A stretch of 64,000 nt of DNA from an uncultured Ectothiorhodospiraceae bacterium (GTDB lineage: Bacteria; Pseudomonadota; Gammaproteobacteria; UBA6429; Thiohalophilaceae), in assembly GCA_947259575.1 (NCBI GenBank), contig CAMYMU010000002.1, positions 62,001 to 126,000 of the forward strand, given 5' to 3'. The position numbers and the translations under genes were made by a program. Below the pieces are notes generated by a model that was not told the DNA's origin, ran no database searches, and was given only the letters and a program-made list of their open reading frames with translations. Shown here one piece after another: positions 17,476-30,358 of this stretch. Positions within the stretch are counted from its first letter, which is position 1. The number at the start of each line of letters is the position of its first letter.

Positions 17476-18096
17476 ATGGATAATGATTCAATTGAAACCT
17501 GTTTAGCGAAACTGCCTTTCGAAGTATCGACAGAGCTTTCGAACAAGATACAGGCCTACCTGGAATTGTTGCTGAAGTGGAACAAGGCTTACAACCTGAC
17601 TGCAATCCGATCTGAGAAGCAGATGTTGAGCCACCATATTTTGGATAGCCTCATCATTGCACCCTACCTGCAAGGACAAAGAATTTTGGATGTCGGGACT
17701 GGACCAGGATTCCCCGGCCTGCCCTTGGCGATGTTAATGCCCGAGCGGAGTTTCTTCTTGCTCGATAGCAATGCGAAAAAGACTCGCTTTGTGAGTCAGG
17801 TGGTGATGGAGTTAAAACTGGCTAATGTTGAGGTCATTACCAGCCGCGTAGAAAATTATCAGCCAGATCAAGGCATGGATACGGTAGTTAGCCGGGCCTT
17901 CACTAGTCTGAGGGAATTTGTACAAAAAACATCCAGGTTTTGTGTGAAAAAAGGCCTGTTGATCGCTATGAAAGGGCGTTATCCTACTGATGAAATATCG
18001 AGCCTGGAGCCAGCCACAGATTATGAGGTTATTGAGCTGGAAGTACCTGATCTCGATGCGGAGCGACACCTAATACTAATCAGACCAGAGGTCTGA
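17476..18096 (+). CDS. rsmG: 16S rRNA (guanine-527-N7)-methyltransferase
   Basis: Methylates G527 of 16S rRNA using S-adenosylmethionine. 206 residues; the SAM-binding loop RILDVGTGPGFPGLPLAM and the motif SRAFTSLREF are diagnostic of RsmG/GidB. N-terminal NKAYNLTAIR is conserved. It follows a terminator, so it probably has its own promoter, and runs into parA after 42 bases. Confidence 0.96.
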   Translation: MDNDSIETCLAKLPFEVSTELSNKIQAYLELLLKWNKAYNLTAIRSEKQMLSHHILDSLIIAPYLQGQRILDVGTGPGFPGLPLAMLMPERSFFLLDSNAKKTRFVSQVVMELKLANVEVITSRVENYQPDQGMDTVVSRAFTSLREFVQKTSRFCVKKGLLIAMKGRYPTDEISSLEPATDYEVIELEVPDLDAERHLILIRPEV

Positions 18097-18138
18097 ACTG
18101 GTCGCCCAAAATGGAATGAATATCGTAGGGTGAGGAAA

Positions 18139-18930
18139 ATGGGCAAAATCATTGCCATAGCAAATCAAAAAGGTGGCGTCGGTAAGACAACCACATGCAT
18201 CAATCTGGCTGCCTCGTTGGCGGCCACCAAGCGTAAGGTTTTGTTAGTCGATATGGACCCGCAGGGCAACGCGACCATGGGTTCGGGTATTAATAAAAAC
18301 CAACTGGAACGGACTACCTGTGATGTTTTATTAGGCGAGTGCACAGTTGAGGAAGCAATCGTTCGTTCTGAAGATGCTGAATACGATATCTTGCCAGCCA
18401 ATGGTGATTTAACCGCCGCGGAAGTATCTCTGATTGAATTCCAGGATCGCGATAGCCGTTTGCGTAGTGCATTGGAAAAAGCAAAAAACACATACGATTA
18501 TATCCTGATCGATTGTCCCCCTTCGTTAAACATGTTGACCCTGAATTCGTTGGTAGCGGCGCAGTCGGTGATGATTCCAATGCAGTGCGAGTACTATGCG
18601 TTGGAAGGTTTGACTGCATTGCTAGAAACAGTCAACCAGATTCAGGCAACGGTAAATTCAGAACTACAGGTGGAAGGTTTGTTGCGGACCATGTTTGATC
18701 CACGTAATAACCTGGCGAACGATGTCTCTGGTCAACTGTTAGTGCACTTTCCACAGAAAGTGTATCGCACCGTGATTCCACGTAATGTTCGTCTCGCCGA
18801 GGCACCGAGTCATGGTATCCCTGTGATTCAATATGATAAGTCATCCCGGGGTGCTCTAGCCTATCTAGCATTAGCGGGTGAGATCCTACGCAAACATGAA
18901 GATGCCACGTTGGTTGGCAATGTCAGTTAA
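18139..18930 (+). CDS. parA: Chromosome partitioning ATPase ParA (Soj)
   Basis: Walker-type ATPase that positions origin regions with ParB. 263 residues from the ATG at 18139; this gives the usual start MGKIIAIANQKGGVGKTTT with the deviant Walker A motif KGGVGKTT, whereas the GTG at 18130 would add three residues. DMDPQGNATMG, DYILIDCPPSLN and the C-terminal LAEAPSHG are all present. GTGAGG lies just upstream. Confidence 0.96.
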   Translation: MGKIIAIANQKGGVGKTTTCINLAASLAATKRKVLLVDMDPQGNATMGSGINKNQLERTTCDVLLGECTVEEAIVRSEDAEYDILPANGDLTAAEVSLIEFQDRDSRLRSALEKAKNTYDYILIDCPPSLNMLTLNSLVAAQSVMIPMQCEYYALEGLTALLETVNQIQATVNSELQVEGLLRTMFDPRNNLANDVSGQLLVHFPQKVYRTVIPRNVRLAEAPSHGIPVIQYDKSSRGALAYLALAGEILRKHEDATLVGNVS

Positions 18931-18950
18931 CTAACACGTAAGCGAATACT

Positions 18951-19835
18951 ATGAAGAAACGAGGACTCGGACGGGGACTGGATGCTCTGCTTGGTAGCAG
19001 TGCACTGTCAGATAAAGCGGATACAAAACCTGCTGACTCAACCACGGCGCAAGCAGGCCTGCAGGAGATTGCGGTCGACCTGGTTGATCGTAGCCCTTAC
19101 CAACCACGTGCAGATTTTAATGAAGAGGCGCTGCAGGAGTTAGCGGACTCAATTCGAGCCCAGGGCGTGATTCAGCCCATCGTGGTGCGTCCCAAGTTAT
19201 CCAGTCCAGGTCGGTTTGAACTGATTGCCGGTGAGAGACGCTGGCGTGCGGCACAACTAGCCGGGTTACATCAGGTGCCAACGGTCATCCGTGAAGTTGA
19301 TGATCAGGCTGCGATGGCAATGGCCCTGATTGAGAATATCCAGCGCCAGCAGTTGAATCCTATCGAAGAGGCTGCTGCCTTAAATAGACTGATTGATGAG
19401 TTTGGGCTCACTCACGAGCAAACTGCCGAGGCAGTGGGGCGTTCCCGCGCAGCAGTCAGCAATATGCTGCGCCTTCTCAACCTCGAACCTGGCGTTAAGG
19501 CGATGCTCGAGAAAGGTGAAATAGAGATGGGTCATGCCCGTGCCCTGCTAGGTCTACGTGGCGGCGCCCAGTTCAAGGCTGCCCAAGAAGTCGAGCACAA
19601 AGGCTTATCAGTCCGTGAAACAGAGAAGCTGGTGAGGAAGATTGGCTCGCCTGATACCTCTAAGCCCAGTATGGTAAAAATCAAGGATCCAGACACAGAA
19701 CGCCTGGAGCAAGATTTGTCCGAGAAGTTGGGCGCCAAAGTCCACTTCCAGGCCAGTAAAGGTGGCAAGGGTAAGCTCATTATCAACTACAACTCCATGG
19801 ATGAGCTCGATGGAATCCTCGAGCACATTAAGTAG
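18951..19835 (+). CDS. parB: Chromosome partitioning protein ParB (Spo0J)
   Basis: CTPase clamp that loads at parS sites and spreads along DNA. 294 residues: N-terminal RGLGRGLDALLG, the CTP/arginine motif ELIAGERRWRAAQLAG, NIQRQQLNPIEEA, the helix-turn-helix TAEAVGRSRAAVSNMLRLL, and a C-terminal dimer domain. I saw no perfect parS palindrome in the window, though the family site is usually within the origin region. Confidence 0.96.
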   Translation: MKKRGLGRGLDALLGSSALSDKADTKPADSTTAQAGLQEIAVDLVDRSPYQPRADFNEEALQELADSIRAQGVIQPIVVRPKLSSPGRFELIAGERRWRAAQLAGLHQVPTVIREVDDQAAMAMALIENIQRQQLNPIEEAAALNRLIDEFGLTHEQTAEAVGRSRAAVSNMLRLLNLEPGVKAMLEKGEIEMGHARALLGLRGGAQFKAAQEVEHKGLSVRETEKLVRKIGSPDTSKPSMVKIKDPDTERLEQDLSEKLGAKVHFQASKGGKGKLIINYNSMDELDGILEHIK

Positions 19836-19970
19836 CGCAACATTCTCAATTTAATCGGAATTCTATTCCGGGTAAAAAGCTTGGTTTTTCTCCCGATTTA
19901 CAGCCATTTTCCAATAAATGTCCCATGTAAAATTTAAGCTGAAAAATGCGCTTAATTTTAGGGTGTCTGA

Positions 19971-19999
19971 TTGACCCTCTCAGCTCGAACTTATATACT
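19971..19999 (+). promoter_or_regulatory. Sigma70-type promoter of the atp operon
   Basis: TTGACC (19971-19976), a 17-base spacer, and TATACT (19994-19999): five of six matches at each hexamer. It lies 52 bases ahead of atpI and is the best promoter-like sequence in this block. Confidence 0.7.
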
Positions 20000-20051
20000 T
20001 CGCGGCCCTGATAGCTTGCGTTTTGGGCTGCTTTTGTAAGACTTTTTGACC

Positions 20052-20477
20052 ATGTTGAAAGCCAGAGACAGCCTACGGGTAACACTTCGCAAGACACTCC
20101 TGATTCAGGCAGCCCTTACGTTAATTGCTGCCATTGTTGCACTACTGGTGAAGTCTCCCAGTTTTGCGTTGCACCTGGTCTACGGCGGCGCCGTTACCAG
20201 CATAGGCACAGGTTTACATGGTTGGCGATTGCTAAAGATCGTCGCCACGAATGACGCCAAAGACGATAAGATTGGCGACCAAATAGCGGGACAGGCAAAT
20301 GCGGCTGCTGAGGCCTTTAAAGGCGCAGTACTTAAGATAGGCGCCATGATTGTCTTGCTGGCCTTTGGGATGGGGTATCTGAAACTGGATGCCCTGGCCG
20401 TACTAATCGGCTTTATCGTGGCTTATTTGGGCTTTATATTTGCTGGAGGTTATGCACCTCGTTCACCAGGCCGCTGA
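20052..20477 (+). CDS. atpI: ATP synthase subunit I (AtpI)
   Basis: A 141-residue, four-helix membrane protein encoded at the head of ATP synthase operons; implicated in c-ring assembly or cation supply, not essential in E. coli. Hydrophobic segments near 20-37, 41-58, 93-110 and 115-135. The ATG at 20052 is preferred over an upstream in-frame TTG at 20046. Between it and atpB lies a strong hairpin. Confidence 0.87.
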   Translation: MLKARDSLRVTLRKTLLIQAALTLIAAIVALLVKSPSFALHLVYGGAVTSIGTGLHGWRLLKIVATNDAKDDKIGDQIAGQANAAAEAFKGAVLKIGAMIVLLAFGMGYLKLDALAVLIGFIVAYLGFIFAGGYAPRSPGR

Positions 20478-20503
20478 GTTAGCGCCGGTCAGACATAAAG
20501 CCT

Positions 20504-20530
20504 CTCTCTCCCCTTGTTTAGGGGAGAGAG
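20504..20530. other. Strong hairpin between atpI and atpB
   Basis: A perfect 10-bp stem, CTCTCTCCCC (20504-20513) with GGGGAGAGAG (20521-20530), and a seven-base loop TTGTTTA. It is followed by AAAAAAA, not Ts, so it is not a standard terminator on the plus strand. It may set differential expression of atpI and the structural genes by RNA processing or stabilisation. Confidence 0.6.
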
Positions 20531-20566
20531 AAAAAAAGAATTTTAAAACTTTTTGGAATCATTTAA

Positions 20567-21532
<966 letters not shown>

Positions 21533-21574
21533 TTGTAAAAAGATTTTTTTGAATTTAACTAAATTTAGTAATAG

Positions 21575-21814
<240 letters not shown>

Positions 21815-21845
21815 AACAATTAAACTAACGCTATAGGGTTAGCTT

Positions 21846-22316
21846 ATGAATTTTAATTACACATTTATCGGGCAGATGATCACATTCGCTGTTTTCGTTT
21901 ATTTCTGCTTTAAGTTTGTGTGGCCACCGATCATGAATGCGCTGCACGAACGTCGCAATAAAATTGCTGACGGTCTGGCTGCTGCAGAGAAAGGTCAACA
22001 CGAAGAAGAACTAGCGAAGCAACGTGCTATCGAGATTCTGAAAGAAGCAAAGGATCAGGCTAGCGACATCATTCGTAATGCTGAAAAGCGTGCCGGTGAA
22101 ATTGTTGATGAAGCCAAGAACGATGCGAAAGCGGAAGGCGAACGTTTAGTTACTGCTGCACAGGCAGAGATTGAACAGAACATTACACGTGCCCGTGAAG
22201 AACTACGTGGACAGGTAGTGTCACTCGCCGTTGCCGGTGCTGGTAAAGTCCTGAAGAAAGAGATCGACGAGAAGGCCAACGAAGATCTGATCAAAGATCT
22301 GGCTGCGCAGCTTTAA
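21846..22316 (+). CDS. atpF: ATP synthase Fo subunit b
   Basis: 156 residues: one N-terminal transmembrane helix (about 5-25, ending [12 protein letters not shown]) and a long charged coiled coil that forms the peripheral stalk. The membrane-proximal WPPI..AL.ER pattern and length are those of the gammaproteobacterial b subunit. Confidence 0.96.
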   Translation: MNFNYTFIGQMITFAVFVYFCFKFVWPPIMNALHERRNKIADGLAAAEKGQHEEELAKQRAIEILKEAKDQASDIIRNAEKRAGEIVDEAKNDAKAEGERLVTAAQAEIEQNITRAREELRGQVVSLAVAGAGKVLKKEIDEKANEDLIKDLAAQL

Positions 22317-22331
22317 GGGACAATAAACGAC

Positions 22332-22868
22332 ATGGCAGAAAAAAGTACCATTGCTCGCCCCTACGCCGTTGCCGCTTTCGGACTGGCGCAAGAACAGAAA
22401 GATCTAGCCAAATGGTCGGAGATGCTGGGCTTTGCGGCAGTTGTTGTCACTGATGACGCGATGCAGGACTACGTTAACAACCCGAAAATGGATCAAGAGA
22501 CACTCACTCGCTTAATGATTGAAGTTTGTGGCGACCAACTCAATGATATGGGTACGAACTTTATAAAAGTTCTGGTCGAAAATAAGCGCTTAAATGTCTT
22601 GCCTGAAATCGCAGTGTTGTATAACGAACTCCGTGCTGACGCAGAAAAAACTGTTGAAGCGGAAGTTATCTCCGCCTTCCCATTAACAGAGGCACAGCAA
22701 AGTAACTTGATTGAAGGTTTGAAAAAACGTTTGGGTCGTGATGTCTCACTGGTTTCCAAAGTCGATGAAAATTTACTGGGCGGCGCCATTGTGCGTGCCG
22801 GTGACCTGGTTATCGACGGTTCGGTAAGTGGTCAATTAAGCAAGCTTGAAACAACACTGCTGCACTAA
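22332..22868 (+). CDS. atpH: ATP synthase F1 subunit delta
   Basis: Links the peripheral stalk to the top of F1. 178 residues; the N terminus STIARPYAVAAFGLA and the C-terminal LLGGAIVRAGDLVIDGSVSGQLSKL are family signatures. Confidence 0.96.
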   Translation: MAEKSTIARPYAVAAFGLAQEQKDLAKWSEMLGFAAVVVTDDAMQDYVNNPKMDQETLTRLMIEVCGDQLNDMGTNFIKVLVENKRLNVLPEIAVLYNELRADAEKTVEAEVISAFPLTEAQQSNLIEGLKKRLGRDVSLVSKVDENLLGGAIVRAGDLVIDGSVSGQLSKLETTLLH

Positions 22869-22898
22869 ACAAAGAATTTATATTTTGAGGATTAAAAA

Positions 22899-24440
22899 AT
22901 GCAATTAAATCCATCTGAAATTAGCGAACTGATTAAGAAGCGCGTCGAGAGCTTTGAAGTCGTCAGTGAAGCTCGTAACGAAGGAACAGTTGTATCAATC
23001 GCCGACGGCGTAGTTCGAATTCACGGACTGGCCGATGTAATGTACGGTGAGATGATCGAGTTCCCTGGTAACACATTCGGTATGGCACTTAACCTGGAGC
23101 AAGACTCTGTAGGTGCGGTAGTACTGGGTGAGTATGAGCACATCTCTGAAGGTGACAAGGTTCAGTGTACTGGTCGTATTCTTGAGGTTCCAACAGGCCC
23201 AGAACTACTCGGTCGTGTTGTAAACTCACTCGGTCAGCCTATCGACGGTAAAGGTCCTGTTGAATCTAAACAAAGCGCGCCGATTGAAAAAATCGCTCCG
23301 GGCGTAATCGCACGTAAATCAGTTGACCAGCCAGTTCAGATTGGCCTGAAGTCAGTTGACTCAATGGTGCCTATCGGCCGCGGTCAACGTGAATTGATTA
23401 TTGGTGACCGTCAGACAGGTAAGACTGCGGTAGCTATCGATGCCATCATCAACCAGATTGGCACCGGCGTTAAGTGTATCTATGTTGCGATTGGACAGAA
23501 GGCCTCTTCGGTAGCATCTGTAGTACGTAAGCTTGAAGAGTTCGGTGCGATGGAACACACCATTATCGTTGCAGCAAACGCGGCTGATTCTGCTGCGATG
23601 CAATACATTGCACCTTATGCTGGTTGTGCAATGGGTGAGTACTTCCGCGACCGCGGTGAAGATGCATTGATTATTTATGATGACTTGACCAAACAGGCCT
23701 GGGCCTATCGTCAGGTTTCTCTGTTATTACGTCGTCCACCTGGTCGTGAAGCGTATCCTGGTGACGTATTCTACTTGCACTCACGTCTGTTAGAACGTGC
23801 CGCACGTATTAATGCTGACGAAGTTGAGAAGCTGACTAATGGTGAAGTTAAAGGTAAGACCGGTTCACTAACCGCACTGCCTATCATCGAAACCCAAGCC
23901 GGTGACGTATCAGCTTTCGTACCTACCAATGTAATCTCGATTACCGATGGTCAGATCTTCTTAGAATCTGACTTGTTTAACGCTGGTATCCGTCCTGCGA
24001 TTAACGCGGGTCTGTCGGTATCACGTGTAGGTGGTTCTGCACAAACCAAGATTATTAAAAAGCTTGGTGGTGGTATTCGTCTGGCACTTGCCCAGTATCG
24101 TGAACTGGCTGCTTTTGCTCAGTTCGCTTCTGACCTTGATGAAGCAACCCGTAAACAGATTGACCGTGGTCAACGCGTAACGGAATTGATGAAGCAGGCT
24201 CAGTACAAGCCAATGGGTGTAGCTGAACAGGCCTTCTCATTATTGGCAGCCAACGAAGGTTATCTCGACGATGTTGACGTAAACAAAGTTGTGGCATTTG
24301 AAGACGCAATGCAAGCGCATCTTAAATCTAATAACCAGGACTTACTTGATAGCATCAATGAGTCTGGTGACTTCAATGAAGACATTGAAGCCAAGATGAA
24401 AGCGGCAATAGAAAACTTCAAGCAGACAGGAACTTACTAA
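22899..24440 (+). CDS. atpA: ATP synthase F1 subunit alpha
   Basis: Non-catalytic nucleotide-binding subunit of F1. 513 residues, the E. coli length. Walker [10 protein letters not shown] near residue 170, N-terminal [17 protein letters not shown], and the VGGSAQTK and [14 protein letters not shown] region near 370 are present. Two bases separate its stop from atpG. Confidence 0.98.
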   Translation: MQLNPSEISELIKKRVESFEVVSEARNEGTVVSIADGVVRIHGLADVMYGEMIEFPGNTFGMALNLEQDSVGAVVLGEYEHISEGDKVQCTGRILEVPTGPELLGRVVNSLGQPIDGKGPVESKQSAPIEKIAPGVIARKSVDQPVQIGLKSVDSMVPIGRGQRELIIGDRQTGKTAVAIDAIINQIGTGVKCIYVAIGQKASSVASVVRKLEEFGAMEHTIIVAANAADSAAMQYIAPYAGCAMGEYFRDRGEDALIIYDDLTKQAWAYRQVSLLLRRPPGREAYPGDVFYLHSRLLERAARINADEVEKLTNGEVKGKTGSLTALPIIETQAGDVSAFVPTNVISITDGQIFLESDLFNAGIRPAINAGLSVSRVGGSAQTKIIKKLGGGIRLALAQYRELAAFAQFASDLDEATRKQIDRGQRVTELMKQAQYKPMGVAEQAFSLLAANEGYLDDVDVNKVVAFEDAMQAHLKSNNQDLLDSINESGDFNEDIEAKMKAAIENFKQTGTY

Positions 24441-24442
24441 GC

Positions 24443-25309
24443 ATGGCAAGCGGCAAAGAAGTACGCACCAAGATCAAGAGTATTCAGAATACTCAAAAGA
24501 TTACCAAAGCCATGGAAATGGTGGCGGCGTCTAAGATGCGTAAGGCTCAGGATCGTATGGCTGCATCTCGTCCGTATTCGGACAAGATGCGTCAGGTGAT
24601 TCATCATCTTGCCTTTGCACATACTGAATACAAACACCCTTACTTACTGGAGCGTGATGAAGTTAAGCGGGTTGGTTATATCATCATATCAACTGATCGC
24701 GGTTTATGCGGTGGCTTGAATACAAATGAATTCAAGGCTGTATTAAAGAGTGTGATTGAATGGTCTGATCAAGGTGTTGAAGTTGACTACTGCACTATCG
24801 GCACCAAAGCGGCCGGCTTTTTCAAGCGTATGAAGGGCGATATTGTTTCGCAAGCAGGTCACCTGGGTGATGCACCAAGCGTTAATGATTTGATTGGCTC
24901 GGTTAAAGTCATGCTTGATGCCTACAACGAAGGCAAGATTGATCGCTTGTATGTTGCTTACAATGAGTTTGTAAACACCATGACACAGGAGCCACGTGTT
25001 AACCAATTACTTCCAGTTATATCTATCAAAGAAGAAGATGAGCTTAAACACCACTGGGATTACATCTATGAGCCAGATGCGAAAGATGTACTTGATGGTC
25101 TGATGGTTCGTTATATCGAATCATTGGTATACCAGGGTGTGACTGAGAATGTTGCCTGCGAAATGGCTGCTCGCATGATCGCTATGAAAGCGGCGACTGA
25201 TAATGCGGGTGAACTTATTAATGACCTGCAACTTGTTTATAACAAGGCACGCCAGGCTGCGATTACTCAAGAAATTTCTGAGATCGTTAGTGGTGCGGCG
25301 GCAGTTTAA
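24443..25309 (+). CDS. atpG: ATP synthase F1 subunit gamma
   Basis: Central rotor shaft of F1. 288 residues; N-terminal helix [35 protein letters not shown] (key part [15 protein letters not shown]) and the C-terminal [19 protein letters not shown] are diagnostic. Internal [12 protein letters not shown] is conserved. Confidence 0.97.
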   Translation: MASGKEVRTKIKSIQNTQKITKAMEMVAASKMRKAQDRMAASRPYSDKMRQVIHHLAFAHTEYKHPYLLERDEVKRVGYIIISTDRGLCGGLNTNEFKAVLKSVIEWSDQGVEVDYCTIGTKAAGFFKRMKGDIVSQAGHLGDAPSVNDLIGSVKVMLDAYNEGKIDRLYVAYNEFVNTMTQEPRVNQLLPVISIKEEDELKHHWDYIYEPDAKDVLDGLMVRYIESLVYQGVTENVACEMAARMIAMKAATDNAGELINDLQLVYNKARQAAITQEISEIVSGAAAV

Positions 25310-25327
25310 AGAATTTACTGATTTTAA

Positions 25328-26731
<1,404 letters not shown>

Positions 26732-26763
26732 TTAACTAGCCTAAAAGGTTAAGAGAGAAAATT

Positions 26764-27183
26764 ATGGCGATGACCATGCATGTTGACATTGTAAGTGCTG
26801 AACACGAACTGTTCTCAGGAACAGCTGAAGTTGTGATTGCACCTGCAGTTCGTGGTGAAGTGGGTATCTATCCTCGCCACACGCAGATGATTACACCACT
26901 GAAGCCTGGTGAAGTACGTATTACCAAACAAGGTGGTGAAGAAGAGTCTATTTACGTCAGTGGCGGTATTCTTGAGGTACAACCACACGTCGTAACGATT
27001 CTGTCTGATACTGCGGTTCGTGCCCATGACCTGGATGAAGCGGCAGCGATGGAAGCACAGAAGCGAGCAGAGCAGGCTCTTAAGGACAAAACAGGCGATA
27101 TGGAAGAGGCCGAAGCGCTGGCACAACTCGCAGAAGCAGCTGCACAGATTCATCTTATTCAGAAGCTACGCGGCAAGAAGTAA
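26764..27183 (+). CDS. atpC: ATP synthase F1 subunit epsilon
   Basis: Regulatory subunit that couples the shaft to the c-ring and inhibits ATP hydrolysis. 139 residues: an N-terminal beta sandwich ([17 protein letters not shown]) and two C-terminal helices rich in Ala, Glu and Lys. Last gene of the atp operon, followed directly by a terminator; glmU, which often follows atpC, is about 36 kb away here. Confidence 0.96.
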   Translation: MAMTMHVDIVSAEHELFSGTAEVVIAPAVRGEVGIYPRHTQMITPLKPGEVRITKQGGEEESIYVSGGILEVQPHVVTILSDTAVRAHDLDEAAAMEAQKRAEQALKDKTGDMEEAEALAQLAEAAAQIHLIQKLRGKK

Positions 27184-27212
27184 TAGCGAGATTTACGCCA
27201 GTAAATTATTAG

Positions 27213-27238
27213 AAAAGGCCGCTTTTGCGGCCTTTTTT
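27213..27238 (+). terminator. Rho-independent terminator of the atp operon
   Basis: GGCCGC (27217-27222) and GCGGCC (27227-27232) with a TTTT loop, followed by six Ts and preceded by four As. Confidence 0.9.
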
Positions 27239-27273
27239 ATTTACGGAAATAATTTTGTAGTACACTTATTCGT

Positions 27274-28662
27274 ATGAATCTAACCTTTTATGGCGCTGCT
27301 GGTGAAGTCACTGGTTCCTGTTATCTGCTCGAGGCAGCAGGCTCGCGAGTCTTAATCGAGTGCGGCCTCATACAAGGCAGCGCCAAAGACGAGGCTCGTA
27401 ACCATGAGCCCTTTCCATTTGATCCTGCCTCAATTGATGCGGTTATTCTAAGTCATTCTCACATCGATCACTCTGGCAGGATTCCCTATCTTATAAAGTC
27501 TGGTTATTCGGGGCCTGTGTATAGTCACCGTGCCAGTGTTGACCTGTGTGAGATCATGTTGCGTGATTCTGGTTTTATTCAGGAAAAAGATGCCGAGTGG
27601 GAAAATCGTAAACGTGAACGTAAAGGACTGGATTTGGTTGAGCCTTTATATACAGCGAAAGATGCTGATGCCGCAATAACTTCATTCAAACCATTAGACT
27701 ATAAAAGCGCTCAGAAAATATTGCCTAATATTGAATTATGTTTGCATGACGCAGGCCATATTCTCGGTTCTTCTATTGTTGAACTAAATGTAACTGAAAA
27801 CGGAATTAACAAAAAGTTAGTTTTTAGTGGCGACCTGGGGCAAAGTGGTATTCCGATATTACGCGACCCCGCAATAATAAAGTCCGCAGATATTTTGCTT
27901 TTAGAAAGTACTTATGGCGATCGTTGTCATAAAGACCAACGGGCGACTTATCTTGAAATCGAAGATGTATTTTCTGAGGCGAATTCCAAGTCTGGCATTA
28001 TTTTAATCCCTGCCTTCGCAGTTGGTCGGACCCAGGAAATATTATACCTGTTTGCCAAACACTATGAAGAATGGGGGTTGGGGCGCTGGAAGATATTTCT
28101 TGATAGCCCACTTGCGATTCGTGCGACGGAAGTCTATGAAAAACACCATCGCATATACGATAAGGAGGCAGCCGCATTTTATGGTAAGGCTGGTTTCAAA
28201 GATCTTTTACCTAACTTGCGTTATACGCGGACTTCCGAAGAATCAATGCAGCTCAATCGCATACATTCGGGGGCTATTATTATCGCAGGAAGTGGTATGT
28301 GCACCGGCGGACGTATTAAACATCACTTAAAACACAATGCCTGGCGCAACCATGCTCACGTGATGATGGTTGGCTATCAGGCACATGGCACGACAGGACG
28401 CGCACTGGTCGATGGTGCATCAGAAATAACGTTATGGGGTGAAACCATTCGAGTTGCCGCACAGGTGCATACCATTGGTGGCTTATCGGCTCACGGCGAT
28501 CAACACGATTTACTAGCCTGGTTAGAGCACTTCGAAAGTTCACCACAAATTTACCTGGTGCATGGTGAAACCGAGGCGCTTAGTAAATTTAAATCGAAGA
28601 TTGAAGATAACTTTACCCACAAAGTGACCATCGCAGAGCCGGGAATGTCGGTAAGCTATTGA
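27274..28662 (+). CDS. Metallo-beta-lactamase/beta-CASP ribonuclease
   Basis: A 462-residue zinc hydrolase of the CPSF73-like RNA-processing family. The metal motif HSHIDHSG (His61, His63, Asp65, His66) is followed by the beta-CASP motifs: LLLESTYGDR, IPAFAVGRTQEIL, SGMCTGGR, and the terminal LSAHGDQHDLLAWL and YLVHGE. These are the features of RNA-specific nucleases rather than beta-lactamases. It has no clear upstream ribosome site and no obvious operon partner. Confidence 0.9.
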   Translation: MNLTFYGAAGEVTGSCYLLEAAGSRVLIECGLIQGSAKDEARNHEPFPFDPASIDAVILSHSHIDHSGRIPYLIKSGYSGPVYSHRASVDLCEIMLRDSGFIQEKDAEWENRKRERKGLDLVEPLYTAKDADAAITSFKPLDYKSAQKILPNIELCLHDAGHILGSSIVELNVTENGINKKLVFSGDLGQSGIPILRDPAIIKSADILLLESTYGDRCHKDQRATYLEIEDVFSEANSKSGIILIPAFAVGRTQEILYLFAKHYEEWGLGRWKIFLDSPLAIRATEVYEKHHRIYDKEAAAFYGKAGFKDLLPNLRYTRTSEESMQLNRIHSGAIIIAGSGMCTGGRIKHHLKHNAWRNHAHVMMVGYQAHGTTGRALVDGASEITLWGETIRVAAQVHTIGGLSAHGDQHDLLAWLEHFESSPQIYLVHGETEALSKFKSKIEDNFTHKVTIAEPGMSVSY

Positions 28663-28775
28663 GCAAATATCGACCACTATTACGGGATTAAAATTAGTGG
28701 TTTGATCGCTATATTAAGTCTCTGATTTATCTTAAAAACGCTTAGCTTTTTAGCGGATTAAACGATATATAAAAG

Positions 28776-30221
28776 ATGTCAGAGGAATTCGAACAGCACA
28801 GCCTTAGTGATTGGGTACGCTATCTCGGTGAGGAAGAAATGCCGGTGTTTGCCCATACTGCACGCAGCATAGCCGCCGTCTCAGGCAAAATAGACACCCC
28901 TGTTGCCGAGTTATCCCACCTCATCCTGCAGGACAGTTCGATGACGGCACGGGTTCTCCGTCTGGCAAACAGCGTCTATTACAACCCATCTGGTAAACCA
29001 ATTAGCACCGTTAGTGTTGCCATCCTGATGTTGGGCTTCAATGAAGTGCGAAGTATTGCCCTGTCTATTGCTATGGTCGACACCATCTTGCGAGGTATTC
29101 AACATCAGCATGTGGTTGAGGAGATGGCACGCTCGCTTCATGCGGCTGTACAGGCCAAGTCGATCGCTAAGGCCCGAGGCATGAAGGACATTGAAGAGGT
29201 GTTTATTGCAGCATTGCTTTATCGCCTGGGCAATATGGCGTTCTGGTGTTTTCCACGTGGTGCAGCAAAGCATCTAGATGCTGAATATTCCATTGCAAAT
29301 TCAGAAGCACAGGCTGAAAAGAAGATACTTGGTTTTAGTCTGACACAATTAACTGCAGCACTTAATAGCGAATGGCATTTGAGTCACTTGTTGAGCGATT
29401 TATTAAAAGACGGAGCAAGTGGCGAAGAGAATCTAACGGACATAGACCAGGCCTATGATCTCGTTATAGCTGTTGAACAAGGCTGGGGTGGGATTGATAC
29501 GCGCGAAGCTATCGAGGCGATAGCGAAAAGGACCTCGCTGTCATTTGAAGATACTATGGACATGGTCCATCAAAGTGCAAAAGCGGCAGCACAAACTGCG
29601 ATTGAATATGGTGCTGTTAATGCAGGTAAGATGATTAATCTACCTGAGAATATTGATCTAACATTAAATCCTCTTGATGGCGAAGAAAGTAACTTTGAGC
29701 CTGACTTGAGTTTACAGCTAGGTATACTGCGTGAGTTAACCATAATGTTACGCGATAGAGTAGATTTGAATACTATACTGGGTACGGTACTGGAAGGGAT
29801 ATACCGATCACTGGGCATGGATAGAACAGTACTTGCATTTATTGGTCCAGATGGAGCGGCGTTGAAGGCCAAGTATGTCTATGGTAAAGACAGTGAGCGT
29901 TTTAAGAAATGTTTTCAGTTTGCTATAGGGAGTCGAGAAGACAATTTGTTATCTAAGATTGTTGCACAGACAGATAGCTTCTGGTTAAACACAACCAACG
30001 TTGCAAAATACAAAGATAATATTAACAATCAAGTCAAAAAGTGTTTAGGCGTATTAGACTTCTTTGCCATGCCGTTAATCATTGGCGGAGTAGTTAAAGG
30101 TCTTATCTATGCCGATTGTAAACAGTCGGGTCGACAATTAAAAGAACAAGACTTCCAGACCTTTTGTCATTTTTGTGAAAATGCAAATATCGCGTTAGAT
30201 TTGATGGCTACTCGAAAATAA
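28776..30221 (+). CDS. HDOD-GAF signalling protein
   Basis: A 481-residue soluble protein. Residues about 15-210 form an HDOD domain (LSHLILQDSSMTARVLRLANSVYY, then ISTVSVAILMLGFNEVRSIALSIAM), a catalytically inert relative of HD phosphohydrolases used in signalling. Residues about 320-475 look like a GAF domain (LNTILGTVLEGIYRSLGMDRTVLAFI, then FFAMPLIIGGVVKGLIYADCK). The ligand is unknown. A second HDOD protein is encoded at 50420-51262 in the signalling cluster. Confidence 0.85.
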   Translation: MSEEFEQHSLSDWVRYLGEEEMPVFAHTARSIAAVSGKIDTPVAELSHLILQDSSMTARVLRLANSVYYNPSGKPISTVSVAILMLGFNEVRSIALSIAMVDTILRGIQHQHVVEEMARSLHAAVQAKSIAKARGMKDIEEVFIAALLYRLGNMAFWCFPRGAAKHLDAEYSIANSEAQAEKKILGFSLTQLTAALNSEWHLSHLLSDLLKDGASGEENLTDIDQAYDLVIAVEQGWGGIDTREAIEAIAKRTSLSFEDTMDMVHQSAKAAAQTAIEYGAVNAGKMINLPENIDLTLNPLDGEESNFEPDLSLQLGILRELTIMLRDRVDLNTILGTVLEGIYRSLGMDRTVLAFIGPDGAALKAKYVYGKDSERFKKCFQFAIGSREDNLLSKIVAQTDSFWLNTTNVAKYKDNINNQVKKCLGVLDFFAMPLIIGGVVKGLIYADCKQSGRQLKEQDFQTFCHFCENANIALDLMATRK

Positions 30222-30358
30222 CACGAGTGATTAGTGTGAATGCTGGTGATTGTATGATTTTTCAATAACTTACTATAATGGCCTAATAAATTTTAAAGAG
30301 TTACCGATAACATAAATAGGAACAACGGCTTAATTGTGATTAAAAGTAGGGAAATATC

